Shown here piece by piece: positions 44,595-52,487 of a DNA stretch of 64,000 nucleotides. A program made the translations under genes and the position numbers. The notes beneath the pieces are model-generated. The model saw nothing but the letters and a program-made list of their open reading frames with translations, had not been told where the DNA came from and did no database searches. Every line of letters starts with the position of its first letter. The stretch's first letter is position 1. Location: NCBI RefSeq assembly GCF_003148825.1, contig NZ_QGGZ01000005.1, forward strand, positions 1 to 64,000, given 5' to 3'. This DNA is from Streptomyces sp. CG 926 (GTDB lineage Bacteria > Actinomycetota > Actinomycetes > Streptomycetales > Streptomycetaceae).

Positions 44595-45440
44595 ATGAGC
44601 CGCAGCGACGTCCTCGTAGACGCCGACTGGGTCGAGGCCCACCTGAACGACGCGAACGTCGTGATCGTCGAGGTGGACGAGGACACGTCCGCTTACGACA
44701 AGAACCACATCACCAACGCGGTCCGGATCGACTGGAAGACCGACCTCCAGGACCCGGTCCGCCGCGACTTCGTGGACCAGGAGGGCTTCGAGAAGCTCCT
44801 CTCCGCCAAGGGCATCTCCAACGACGACACCGTCGTCCTCTACGGCGGCAACAACAACTGGTTCGCGTCCTACGCCTACTGGTACTTCAAGCTCTACGGT
44901 CACCAGGACGTGAAGCTCCTCGACGGCGGCCGCAAGAAGTGGGAGCTCGACTCCCGCGACCTGGTCGACGGCAAGGACGTCCCGAACCGCCCGGCCACCG
45001 CGTACAAGGCCAAGGCCCAGGACACCTCCATCCGTGCCTTCCGCGACGACGTCGTGGCCGCGATCGGCTCCCTGAACCTGGTCGACGTGCGTTCGCCCGA
45101 CGAGTTCTCCGGCAAGCTGCTCGCCCCGGCGCACCTCCCGCAGGAGCAGTCGCAGCGCCCCGGCCACGTGCCGAGCGCCCGCAACATCCCGTGGTCGAAG
45201 AACGCCAACGACGACGGCACCTTCAAGTCGGACGACGAACTGACCGCCCTGTACCAGGCGGAGCAGGTCGACCTGGCGAAGGACACCATCGCCTACTGCC
45301 GCATCGGTGAGCGCTCCGCGCTCACGTGGTTCGTGCTGCACGAGCTCCTGGGCCAGGAGAACGTCAAGAACTACGACGGTTCGTGGACCGAGTACGGCTC
45401 GCTCGTCGGTGTGCCGATCGAGCTCGGCCCCAACAAGTAA
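44595..45440 (+). CDS. Thiosulfate sulfurtransferase (tandem rhodanese)
   Basis: 281 residues with two rhodanese domains. The N-terminal one is inactive; the C-terminal one has catalytic Cys235 in the loop CRIGER. It transfers sulfane sulfur from thiosulfate to an acceptor. Other marks are LLDGGRKKWE, VDVRSPDEF and RPGHVPSARNIPW. It is behind a Cys leader peptide and followed by the DUF1416 gene, a usual pair in actinobacteria (SseA/CysA with SseC). GGAGGAG precedes the ATG. Confidence 0.95.
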   Translation: MSRSDVLVDADWVEAHLNDANVVIVEVDEDTSAYDKNHITNAVRIDWKTDLQDPVRRDFVDQEGFEKLLSAKGISNDDTVVLYGGNNNWFASYAYWYFKLYGHQDVKLLDGGRKKWELDSRDLVDGKDVPNRPATAYKAKAQDTSIRAFRDDVVAAIGSLNLVDVRSPDEFSGKLLAPAHLPQEQSQRPGHVPSARNIPWSKNANDDGTFKSDDELTALYQAEQVDLAKDTIAYCRIGERSALTWFVLHELLGQENVKNYDGSWTEYGSLVGVPIELGPNK

Positions 45441-45505
45441 CCAGACGCACGACCGGGCACGCGACGCCCTTCGTAGTACCACCTCTCCAGGACAGGACAG
45501 AGAAC

Positions 45506-45796
45506 ATGTGTGGAGCACAGATCGGCGGGCCCGACCTCGCGACGCTGAAGCCCGGTGAGACCGCCATCCAGGGTCAGATCACCAAGGACGGCGAGCCGGT
45601 GTCCGGCTACGTCCGCCTGCTGGACTCGACCGGCGAGTTCACCGCGGAGGTCCCGACCTCGGCGACCGGCCAGTTCCGCTTCTACGCCGCCACCGGCTCC
45701 TGGACCCTGCGGGCGCTCGTCCCGGGTGCCCAGGCCGACCGCGCCGTGGTCGTCGCCGAGGCCGGCGGCGTGACGGACGTGGCGATCGCGGTCTGA
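45506..45796 (+). CDS. DUF1416 / SseC-like protein
   Basis: 96 residues of the DUF1416 family. It begins MCGAQIGGPDL with an exposed Cys near the N-terminus, then a beta-sandwich domain (IQGQITKDGEPVSGYVRL). It is constantly paired with rhodanese sulfurtransferases in actinobacteria, as here with a 65-base gap, so it probably accepts sulfur or assists the enzyme. The biochemical role is unknown. Confidence 0.92.
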   Translation: MCGAQIGGPDLATLKPGETAIQGQITKDGEPVSGYVRLLDSTGEFTAEVPTSATGQFRFYAATGSWTLRALVPGAQADRAVVVAEAGGVTDVAIAV

Positions 45797-45828
45797 GCAC
45801 CGCACATGTGATCGCCTGATCGAACGGC

Positions 45829-45883
45829 CGAAGGGCCGCACCCCCGGGGGTTGGACGCCACTGGAACGGGGTGCGGCCCTTCG
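45829..45883 (+). terminator. Terminator of the sulfurtransferase operon
   Basis: Arms GAAGGGCCGCACCCC (45830-45844) and GGGGTGCGGCCCTTC (45868-45882) pair perfectly around a 23-base loop that includes a smaller hairpin. No T run follows. Confidence 0.82.
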
Positions 45884-45961
45884 TGCCGTCCGCGTCCGCC
45901 CGACCCCGGCCGCCCCCGCCCGCACCCTTGCGCGCGGGGGCGCCGGATCTACGCTGGAGGC

Positions 45962-46225
45962 ATGTACGCCCGGCGCCGACGCGTCTACTTCTTGCTCATG
46001 GGCGGATGCCTGTTCCTGTTCGTCTCCGCCTGGGCCTTCGTGCGCCTGTTCTCGGTGGAGGCCGCCGTGGCCATGTGCGTGGTCGCGATGGTCATCCCGC
46101 CGGTCGCCGCGATGGTCGCCAACCGGCGCGGGCCGGACGACCGCTGGTGGGACGACCCCTCGGGCGATCCGAAGTCCGACGAGTGGTGGGACGAACTGGA
46201 CGGAAAGCGGCGTCACGAGGATTGA
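45962..46225 (+). CDS. DUF3099 small membrane protein
   Basis: 87 residues with two close membrane helices (about 8-28 and 34-52) and an acidic, Trp-rich tail (DDRWWDDPSG and DEWWDEL). This is the DUF3099 pattern of actinobacteria. Function unknown. It stands alone between the sulfur operon and the three-gene membrane cluster. Confidence 0.85.
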   Translation: MYARRRRVYFLLMGGCLFLFVSAWAFVRLFSVEAAVAMCVVAMVIPPVAAMVANRRGPDDRWWDDPSGDPKSDEWWDELDGKRRHED

Positions 46226-46337
46226 AACCTCGTGAGACGAGAATGTGATCCAGGTTCGTACAACTGCCCCCCTCCTATGCGGGTCATGGGTACGCGCGGG
46301 TAACCAGCTCGTGCCTGCAGTCCTGTGGGGGACCCTT

Positions 46338-47123
46338 TTGGAACACGAACAGACCATCCCGGAGCAGCGGAAAGAGGGGGAGAGTGCACCGGAGCCGGAC
46401 ACTTCGGTCCCGCGCCGCCGGGTGGGGCGCACGGCTCTTCTGATCGCGGGCGCGGCCGCGCTCGGCGTCCTCGCCGGGACGATCACCGGCTACGCGATCC
46501 AGTACGACCGCGAGCCCACGCCGCTGCCGCCGCTGGCCCAGCAGACGATGGCCGCGCCGAAGCCGCAGGCGATGAACGAGACGACGACCCACCGCTCGAT
46601 CAACGCCAACCGCTGGCACAAGGCGGACGAGGACCTGGCCAAGAAGCTCGTCGAGGTGCCGGGCGGCACCCAGAACAGCGTCTCGGGTGCGGTCGCCCCC
46701 GACGCGTTCTCCGCGGACTACTTCGTCGACCCCGCCGACGGCCTCGGCCCGATCGGCCGACATGCCAAGAGCATCGCGTCCGCCCGGTGGTCCAAGAACG
46801 ACCGGGACTTCGTCGAGATCACCCTGATCCGGTACCGCGACCGGCTCGGGGCCGACGACTACTACTCGGGCGTCGTGCAGTACATGCCCGAGAAGAACTA
46901 CGCGGGCAACAACGGCAAGGACTTCGCCGGCGTGCCCGGGGACTTCGGCCACATGTGGATCTCCGAGCTGAGCGAGAAGCCCGGCTACCACCCGGTGCGC
47001 CAGGGCCGCGTCCTGGTCCGCCGCGGCGACATCGTGATGCTCGTCGAGTGGACGAACAACCGCGGCGACATCGACGAGAAGGCCCTGGTCGAGCTGGCCC
47101 AGCGACAGATGGAGCGGCTGTGA
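46338..47123 (+). CDS. Single-pass membrane protein, cluster member 1
   Basis: 261 residues. The N-terminal cytoplasmic part is acidic and ends at one membrane segment (about 38-58). The extracytoplasmic domain (about 60-261) has PLPPLAQQTM, VEITLIRYRD and VLVRRGDIVMLVEWTNN; it is probably beta-rich. The start is uncertain: TTG 46338 has GGGGGA upstream, while GTG 46245 would add 31 unlikely residues. Its stop overlaps the start of the next gene. Similar layout to the two genes that follow. Confidence 0.75.
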   Translation: MEHEQTIPEQRKEGESAPEPDTSVPRRRVGRTALLIAGAAALGVLAGTITGYAIQYDREPTPLPPLAQQTMAAPKPQAMNETTTHRSINANRWHKADEDLAKKLVEVPGGTQNSVSGAVAPDAFSADYFVDPADGLGPIGRHAKSIASARWSKNDRDFVEITLIRYRDRLGADDYYSGVVQYMPEKNYAGNNGKDFAGVPGDFGHMWISELSEKPGYHPVRQGRVLVRRGDIVMLVEWTNNRGDIDEKALVELAQRQMERL

Positions 47124-47956
47124 GCGAGCAGCAGGACATGACCACCGCCGACGCGGTGCCGACCGAGCCGGTGCAGGAGCCCACGGTCGCCGCCGCGCCG
47201 GCGCCCGCGCCCGCGGCGAACCGCAGGACGCTGAAGTGGGTGTCGGCGGCCGTCGGCGTCGTCGTGCTGGCGGGTGCCTGCCTGGCGGGTGCGTCCGCGC
47301 TGGCGGGCGCCGACCGGACCGCGTCGACGCGGTACTGGGTGGCCGAGGACTACACCACGAAGGGCACGCAGCCCTCGGTGCCGTCCGTGCCGCCCAACGA
47401 GCTGACGGGCAAACTGCTGCCGCTGCCCACGGAGTACTGGCTCGGCCCCGACCTCGACACCGAGGGCAACGACTACTACCTCGCGAGCGAGAAGGCGCTG
47501 CAGACCTTCAAGGACGGCCGCACCGGCCTTTCCGGCAGTCAGCGCGCCGAGCGGGACAAGGCGCTCGCGGACCTGAAGCTCAAGGGCATGGCGGGGCGCA
47601 GCTACGCCCGCCAGGAGGGACACGGCTCCGCCGTGGCCGAGATCCGGCTCATGCAGGCCGACCCGCAGCAGCTGGCCAAGTTCGCCGAGTTCTCGAAGAA
47701 GCTCATCGAGCTCACCGGGGCGGGCGGCGGGGCGCCGCAGGTGGAGGGCTACCCGCAGGCCAAGTGCGGGCTGGACCCGCTCAGCGGAGGAGAGGACGGC
47801 AAGAAGAAGATCGACGTCCTCGACTGCGTGGCCGTGGAGGGCGACGTACTGGTGAGCTTCCGGATGTACGGGTCCACGGGCTTCGCGGTGAAGGACGCCG
47901 CGAGCCTGCTGAAGCAGCAACTCGACCACCTCAAGTCCCCCGGAGAGTCCGCGTGA
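47120..47956 (+). CDS. Single-pass membrane protein, cluster member 2
   Basis: 278 residues. A cytoplasmic head with repeated APAPAPA, one membrane segment (about 41-63), then an extracytoplasmic domain of about 210 residues with PSVPPNELTGKLLPLPTEYW, a two-Cys region (KCGLDP and LDCVAVEGD) and FRMYGSTGFAVKDA. The GTG start overlaps the preceding TGA by four bases. It shares plan and phrases (ELTGKLLPLP versus the QLTGLLLPAP of member 3) with its neighbour. No known function. Confidence 0.82.
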   Translation: MSEQQDMTTADAVPTEPVQEPTVAAAPAPAPAANRRTLKWVSAAVGVVVLAGACLAGASALAGADRTASTRYWVAEDYTTKGTQPSVPSVPPNELTGKLLPLPTEYWLGPDLDTEGNDYYLASEKALQTFKDGRTGLSGSQRAERDKALADLKLKGMAGRSYARQEGHGSAVAEIRLMQADPQQLAKFAEFSKKLIELTGAGGGAPQVEGYPQAKCGLDPLSGGEDGKKKIDVLDCVAVEGDVLVSFRMYGSTGFAVKDAASLLKQQLDHLKSPGESA

Positions 47957-48924
47957 GCGAGCAGACCACCAACGAGGCCACCGAGCCCGCCCCGGAGGCC
48001 ACCGCGACGGTCACCGACACGACGACCACCAAGGTGCTCACCGAGAAGGCCGAGGTCCCCGAAGCCGCCGCTCAGACCGCCGAGGCCGCGGTGCCGTCCG
48101 AGGTCCCCGCGGCCGTGCCGGCTCCGCCCAAGGACCGGCGCAAGCTCTTCGCCGCCCTGCGCTGGACCGCCGCCGTCGTGGTCTTCGCCACCGTCGGCGC
48201 GGGAGTCGCGTACGGGATCACGCAGCCCGACCGCACCGACCTCCCGGGCCTGTCCACCGAGGACGACGGCCGCTGGACGTTCCCGACGCTGTCGCAGCCC
48301 GCGCTGCCCGCCGGCGCCCCGGTGCCCCAGGGTCCGGACAACAAGGACGGGACGCACTACGCGCAGCTCACCGGCCTGCTGCTGCCCGCTCCCGTGGGCT
48401 CCGAGGTCGACGACGCGGTCAAGGCGGACAAGGACGGGAAGGTGTCGCCCGACACCTTCCTGGAGGAGTACACGCCCGAGTCCCGCGAGAAGCTGAAGCA
48501 GTCCCTCGAATGGGACGGGCTGCGGCAGATCGTCGGTCGGGGCTGGACGACGGCGGACGGCACGCGCACCCACGTGTACCTGCTGCGCTTCCACTCGTCC
48601 GGCTTCGTGGACGCGTTCAAGGGGTGCGACTCCAACGCGCAGCTGAACGGCGTCTCCGCCCTGGACCTGGACGACGTCTGGAGCAAGGCCAAGAACACGC
48701 AGATGAACAGCACCACGCTGGACTTCCCGGGGGCGGCCAACTTCGACGGCACCGACCTCAGCGTGTACCAGGAGGTGAAGCCCCTCCTCGGCGAGGAGCA
48801 GAGCAAGATCGGGTGCCTCCGGACGGGTGACGTCCTCGGCATGGTCATCCAGACCCGCAAGGGCGAGGTGGCCCCCGTTCCGTTCCACCAGACCGTGATC
48901 CTGCAGAGCCAGCTGCTGAGCTGA
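47953..48924 (+). CDS. Single-pass membrane protein, cluster member 3
   Basis: 323 residues. A Glu/Ala/Thr-rich cytoplasmic region of about 65 residues, a membrane segment (about 74-95) and an extracytoplasmic domain with HYAQLTGLLLPAPVGSEVD, a GWTTADGTRTHVYLLRF strand and two Cys (FKGCDS, IGCLRTGD). It starts with GTG overlapping the previous TGA. It closes a tightly coupled three-gene unit whose products probably form one envelope complex. Confidence 0.82.
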   Translation: MSEQTTNEATEPAPEATATVTDTTTTKVLTEKAEVPEAAAQTAEAAVPSEVPAAVPAPPKDRRKLFAALRWTAAVVVFATVGAGVAYGITQPDRTDLPGLSTEDDGRWTFPTLSQPALPAGAPVPQGPDNKDGTHYAQLTGLLLPAPVGSEVDDAVKADKDGKVSPDTFLEEYTPESREKLKQSLEWDGLRQIVGRGWTTADGTRTHVYLLRFHSSGFVDAFKGCDSNAQLNGVSALDLDDVWSKAKNTQMNSTTLDFPGAANFDGTDLSVYQEVKPLLGEEQSKIGCLRTGDVLGMVIQTRKGEVAPVPFHQTVILQSQLLS

Positions 48925-48927
48925 CCA

Positions 48928-48954
48928 CCGGGCCGGGCGCGGGCCCGGCCCGGG
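48928..48954 (+). terminator. Terminator of the three-gene membrane unit
   Basis: GGGCCGGGC-GCG-GGCCCGGCCC makes a very GC-rich stem with a 3-base loop directly after the last gene. No T run. Confidence 0.7.
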
Positions 48955-49045
48955 GCTACGGGCCACCTCGCACGGTGCGCCCGGCCCCGGCCCAGTACGC
49001 TTGGGAACCGGCCCGTACCCCCGAACGAATTCCGAGGAGCACCCC

Positions 49046-49147
49046 GTGCTTGAGGCAGTCTTCACCTCCCTGCTGGTCCTGGTCTGCGTCGGCGTCCTGG
49101 CTTTCACCGGCCTGGCCGTCAAGAAGCTGTACCAGGGTCAGCGCTGA
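49046..49147 (+). CDS. 33-residue membrane peptide
   Basis: Starts MLEAVFTSLLVLVCVGVLAF and ends AVKKLYQGQR: one hydrophobic helix and a basic tail. GAGGAG precedes GTG 49046 at a good distance. I have the impression of a small conserved Streptomyces protein, but function is unknown. It lies directly before the nitrobindin-like gene and may be its partner. Confidence 0.65.
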   Translation: MLEAVFTSLLVLVCVGVLAFTGLAVKKLYQGQR

Positions 49148-49205
49148 GCATCCGCCCAGCAGACCGCCCCGGAACCCCTCCCACAGATCGCCTGAGCAGC
49201 CATTC

Positions 49206-49778
49206 ATGATCCAGATCCCGTCCGACCTGAACCCGGGCCTCGTCCCCCTCGCCTTCCTCCTCGGCAACTGGGAGGGTGCGGGAGTTTTCGACTTCCCCGG
49301 TGAGGAGAAGTGCAACTTCGGCCAGGAGGTCGTCTTCAGCCACGACGGCCGGGACTTCCTGGAGTACACCTCCCACACCTGGGTCCTCGACGCCGAGGGC
49401 AACAAGGTGCGGCCGCTGGAGTCCGAGTCGGGCTACTGGCGCATCGACAAGAACCGCAAGGTCGAGATCGTCATGGTCCGCGACCAGGGCGTCGTCGAGG
49501 TCTGGTACGGCGAGCTCGCCGACCAGAAGCCCCAGATCGACCTGGCCACGGACGCGGTCGCCCGTACCGCGGCCTCCGGCCCGTACAGCGGCGGCAAGCG
49601 GCTCTACGGCTACGTGAAGAGCGACCTCATGTGGGTCGGCGAGAAGGCCACGCCGGATGTCGAGCTGCGTCCGTACATGTCGGCCCAGCTGAAGAAGGTC
49701 GTCACGCCCGAGGAGGTCGCCGAGATGGCGCGCAACCTCCCGGACATGCCGGACGACGGCATCGCCTTCTTCCGCTGA
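49206..49778 (+). CDS. Nitrobindin-like (FABP family) beta-barrel protein
   Basis: 190 residues, DUF1794/THAP4-type ten-strand barrel. The family signature GNWEGAG is at about 19-25. True nitrobindins bind heme through a C-terminal His; here the only His residues are in FSHDG and TSHTW near the N-terminal half and none lies in the last third. So heme binding by the usual ligand is unlikely, as noted for other members called nitrobindin-like. It precedes nur, but with a terminator between. Confidence 0.88.
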   Translation: MIQIPSDLNPGLVPLAFLLGNWEGAGVFDFPGEEKCNFGQEVVFSHDGRDFLEYTSHTWVLDAEGNKVRPLESESGYWRIDKNRKVEIVMVRDQGVVEVWYGELADQKPQIDLATDAVARTAASGPYSGGKRLYGYVKSDLMWVGEKATPDVELRPYMSAQLKKVVTPEEVAEMARNLPDMPDDGIAFFR

Positions 49779-49790
49779 GTCCAGAGGTCG

Positions 49791-49824
49791 AAAGGGGGCC
49801 GCGGAACCGCCCGCGGTCCCCTTC
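49791..49824 (+). terminator. Terminator after the nitrobindin-like gene
   Basis: Stem GGGGGCCGCGG / CCGCGGTCCCC with loop AACCGC, flanked by AAA and TT. It separates the barrel gene from nur. Confidence 0.72.
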
Positions 49825-49855
49825 GCGCACATACACTGGCCGGGTGGGGAGCAGC

Positions 49856-50299
49856 GTGGACACCGAGAGCTCTGACTGGAAGAGCGACCTGCGGCAGCGC
49901 GGATACCGGCTGACACCGCAGCGCCAGCTCGTGCTGGAGGCGGTCGACGCCCTGGAGCACGCCACCCCGGACGAGATCCTCGTCGAGGTGCGCAAGACCG
50001 CCTCCGGGGTCAACATCTCCACCGTCTACCGCACCCTGGAGCTCCTGGAGGAGCTCAAGCTGGTCTCGCACGCCCACCTCGGGCACGGGGCCCCGACCTA
50101 CCACCTCGCCGACCGGCACCACCACATCCACCTGGTCTGCCGTGACTGCGCCGAGGTCATCGAGGCGGACGTGGACATCGCCGCCGAGTTCACGGCGAAG
50201 CTCCGCACCACCTTCGGTTTCGAGACCGACATGAAGCACTTCGCGATCTTCGGTCTGTGCCGCAAGTGCGCCGCGAAGCAGCGTGCCGCGCAGGCGTAG
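49856..50299 (+). CDS. nur: Nickel-responsive Fur family repressor Nur
   Basis: 147 residues. The winged helix contains LRQRGYRLTPQRQLVLEAV and VNISTVYRTLELLEEL. Metal ligand clusters are HHHIHLVCRDC and DMKHFAIFGLCRKC. Overall it matches Streptomyces Nur, which represses nickel uptake and the iron SOD when nickel is plentiful. The GTG at 49856 follows GGGGAG; a GTG 12 bases earlier is possible. Confidence 0.9.
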   Translation: MDTESSDWKSDLRQRGYRLTPQRQLVLEAVDALEHATPDEILVEVRKTASGVNISTVYRTLELLEELKLVSHAHLGHGAPTYHLADRHHHIHLVCRDCAEVIEADVDIAAEFTAKLRTTFGFETDMKHFAIFGLCRKCAAKQRAAQA

Positions 50300-50320
50300 C
50301 AGGGTCGTACGCTTGGTCCC

Positions 50321-51295
50321 ATGACCAGCAGCCCCTTGCTCCATCTCCCCGGCGCCGTACCGGCCGAAGGCCGTGACGAGGGCGTCGCCGCCCACTACGG
50401 CGAGCTGTACGGCGAACAGCGCGCCCTCACGCAGGGGCGCGGCTTCGTCGACCTCTCGCACCGCGGAGTCGTCAGCGTCAGCGGGCCGGAGCGCCTGAGC
50501 TGGCTGCACCTCCTGCTCACCCAGCACCTCACCGAGCTGCCGGCCGGGCAGGCCACCGAGGCGCTGATCCTCTCCGCCAACGGGCACATCGAGCACGCGC
50601 TCTACCTCGTCGACGACGGCGAGACCACGTGGGCGCACGTGGAGCCGGGCACCCAGGGCGAGCTGATCGCCTACCTGGAGTCGATGAAGTTCTTCTACCG
50701 CGTCGAAGTCACGGACCGCACCGAGGAGTTCGCGGTCGTGCACCTCCCGGCCGGCTCCATCGCCGAGGTTCCCGGCGACAAGGAGCACGTCGTCCGGGAG
50801 ACCGCGTACGGCCGGGACGTCTTCCTGCCCCGCGCCGAGCTGGAGTCCTTCGCCGCCGCGCACGGCCCGGCCGCGGGCCTGCTCGCGTACGAGGCCCTGC
50901 GCGTCGAGGCGCACCGGCCGCGGCTCGGCCTGGAGACCGACCACCGCACCATTCCGCACGAGCTGGGCTGGATCGGCACCGCCGTGCACCTGCAGAAGGG
51001 CTGCTACCGCGGTCAGGAGACGGTCGCCCGTGTCCACAACCTGGGGAAGCCCCCGCGCCGCCTGGTCTTCCTGCACCTGGACGGCTCGGAGGTGCTGCTC
51101 CCGGCGCACGGCACGCCGGTGCGGCTCGCCTCGGACGGGGAGGAGGGACGTCAGCTGGGCTTTGTGACCACGGCCGTCCGCCACCACGAGCTGGGCCCGA
51201 TCGCGCTCGCGCTGGTCAAGCGGAACGTCCCGGTCGACGCGCCGCTGCTGGCCGGCAAGACGGCCGCCGCGCAGGAGGTCGTCGTAGCGCCCTGA
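50321..51295 (+). CDS. ygfZ: YgfZ/GcvT-like folate-binding protein
   Basis: 324 residues. The signature KGCYRGQE lies at about 226-233, the mark of the YgfZ/CAF17 group that uses tetrahydrofolate to help assemble or repair Fe-S enzymes. The N-terminal GcvT-like domain is complete (FVDLSHRGVVSVSGPERLSWL, EALILSANGHIEHALYLV). Only 21 bases separate it from nur, so co-transcription is likely. Confidence 0.92.
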   Translation: MTSSPLLHLPGAVPAEGRDEGVAAHYGELYGEQRALTQGRGFVDLSHRGVVSVSGPERLSWLHLLLTQHLTELPAGQATEALILSANGHIEHALYLVDDGETTWAHVEPGTQGELIAYLESMKFFYRVEVTDRTEEFAVVHLPAGSIAEVPGDKEHVVRETAYGRDVFLPRAELESFAAAHGPAAGLLAYEALRVEAHRPRLGLETDHRTIPHELGWIGTAVHLQKGCYRGQETVARVHNLGKPPRRLVFLHLDGSEVLLPAHGTPVRLASDGEEGRQLGFVTTAVRHHELGPIALALVKRNVPVDAPLLAGKTAAAQEVVVAP

Positions 51296-51304
51296 CCGTC
51301 GTGG

Positions 51305-51730
51305 TCAGATGTCGATGACGATGGTGAACGGGCCGTGGTTGGTCAGCGAGACCCGCATGTCCGCGCCGAACCGGCCCGTCTCCACCGTCGCGCCCAGCGC
51401 GCGCAGCTGCGCCACGACCTCGTCGACCAGCGGCTCGGCCACCGGGCCGGGCGCCGCCGCGTTCCAGGTGGGCCGGCGGCCCTTGCGCGCGTCGCCGTAG
51501 AGCGTGAACTGGGAGATCACCAGCAGCGGTGCGCCGTTGTCGCTGCAGGACTTCTCGCCCTCCAGGATCCGTACGGACCACAGTTTGCGGGCCAGGAGCG
51601 CCGCCTTCTCCGGGGTGTCGTCGTGCGTCACCCCCACCAGCACGCACAGTCCCTCGCCGACGATCTCGCCCACGGTCTCGCCGCCCACGTCGACGCGTGC
51701 GCCGTCCACCCTCTGCACCACTGCTCGCAT
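51305..51730 (-). CDS. dtd: D-aminoacyl-tRNA deacylase
   Basis: 141 residues, removes D-amino acids (and glycine from tRNA-Ala) from charged tRNA. Catalytic-site motifs SQFTLYGD (about 73-80) and TNHGPFT (about 130-136, the cross-subunit Gly-Pro gate) are intact. Length is standard. ATG 51730. It is convergent with ygfZ, whose stop lies about 10 bases from its own. Confidence 0.96.
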   Translation of the reverse strand: MRAVVQRVDGARVDVGGETVGEIVGEGLCVLVGVTHDDTPEKAALLARKLWSVRILEGEKSCSDNGAPLLVISQFTLYGDARKGRRPTWNAAAPGPVAEPLVDEVVAQLRALGATVETGRFGADMRVSLTNHGPFTIVIDI

Positions 51731-51866
51731 ACCACCTGTGTACCAGGCTTGCACCCGTCCGGGGCCGATCGGGTGGAGTGGGACTGCGTGGGGGCCACGG
51801 GGAGTGGCACGATGCAACCAGGCGGTGCGGGTGCGCCGCACCGGTCGAGGGGACGGACCCGAACGC

Positions 51867-52442
51867 ATGAATACTCCTGGTACCTCCGTACCTGCGTCAC
51901 CCGCTTCCGTCGCGGCTGCCGCGGTACGACCGCCCGCGCAGCGCACGGCCGAGACGCAGGGGCCGCCGACCCCGACCACCGCGCTCGGACTGCCGGAGCT
52001 GCGCGCGCTGCGCCGTGACGCGCAGCGCGACGAGGCCGATCTGAGCTACGTACGCAGACTGCTCCAGGGCCGCATCGACATCCTGCGGGCCGAGCTGGCC
52101 CGGCGCACGGACCCCGAGGCGCCGGTGGTGGACCGGCTCTCGGTGATCCTGGCCGACGCCCCCTCCAGCCGCAGTGCCTCGGCCCGGCACGTCACGCTCG
52201 GCACCCCGTACAGCGAGGAGTACCGGGTGCTGGCCGCGGAGATGCTGTCCGATGTGGAGCTCTCGGACCTGGGTGCCCGTACGGACGACGAACTGCACGA
52301 CGGGATGGGGCGGTTGGTGCGTTACGAGCAGCAGGTCTCGCGGCGTCGGCAGCAGCTCCAGCGCACGGTGGACGACTGCAGCGCCGAGATCACCCGGCGG
52401 TACCGGGAGGGCGAGGCGCAGGTGGACGACCTGCTGGCGTAG
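51867..52442 (+). CDS. rsiG: Anti-sigma factor RsiG (c-di-GMP dependent)
   Basis: 191 residues. It holds WhiG, the sigma factor for late sporulation genes, inactive when bound to cyclic di-GMP. Two copies of the RsiG ligand motif E(X)3S(X)2R(X)3Q(X)3D are exact: Glu56, Ser60, Arg63, Gln67, Asp71 and Glu154, Ser158, Arg161, Gln165, Asp169, on two predicted antiparallel helices. The first 40 residues are disordered and Pro/Ala-rich. whiG itself is not in the window. ATG 51867. Confidence 0.93.
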   Translation: MNTPGTSVPASPASVAAAAVRPPAQRTAETQGPPTPTTALGLPELRALRRDAQRDEADLSYVRRLLQGRIDILRAELARRTDPEAPVVDRLSVILADAPSSRSASARHVTLGTPYSEEYRVLAAEMLSDVELSDLGARTDDELHDGMGRLVRYEQQVSRRRQQLQRTVDDCSAEITRRYREGEAQVDDLLA

Positions 52443-52487
52443 AAATTCGGGCGACCGGCCGCCGTCGGCGGATTAGCGTGGGCGGCT

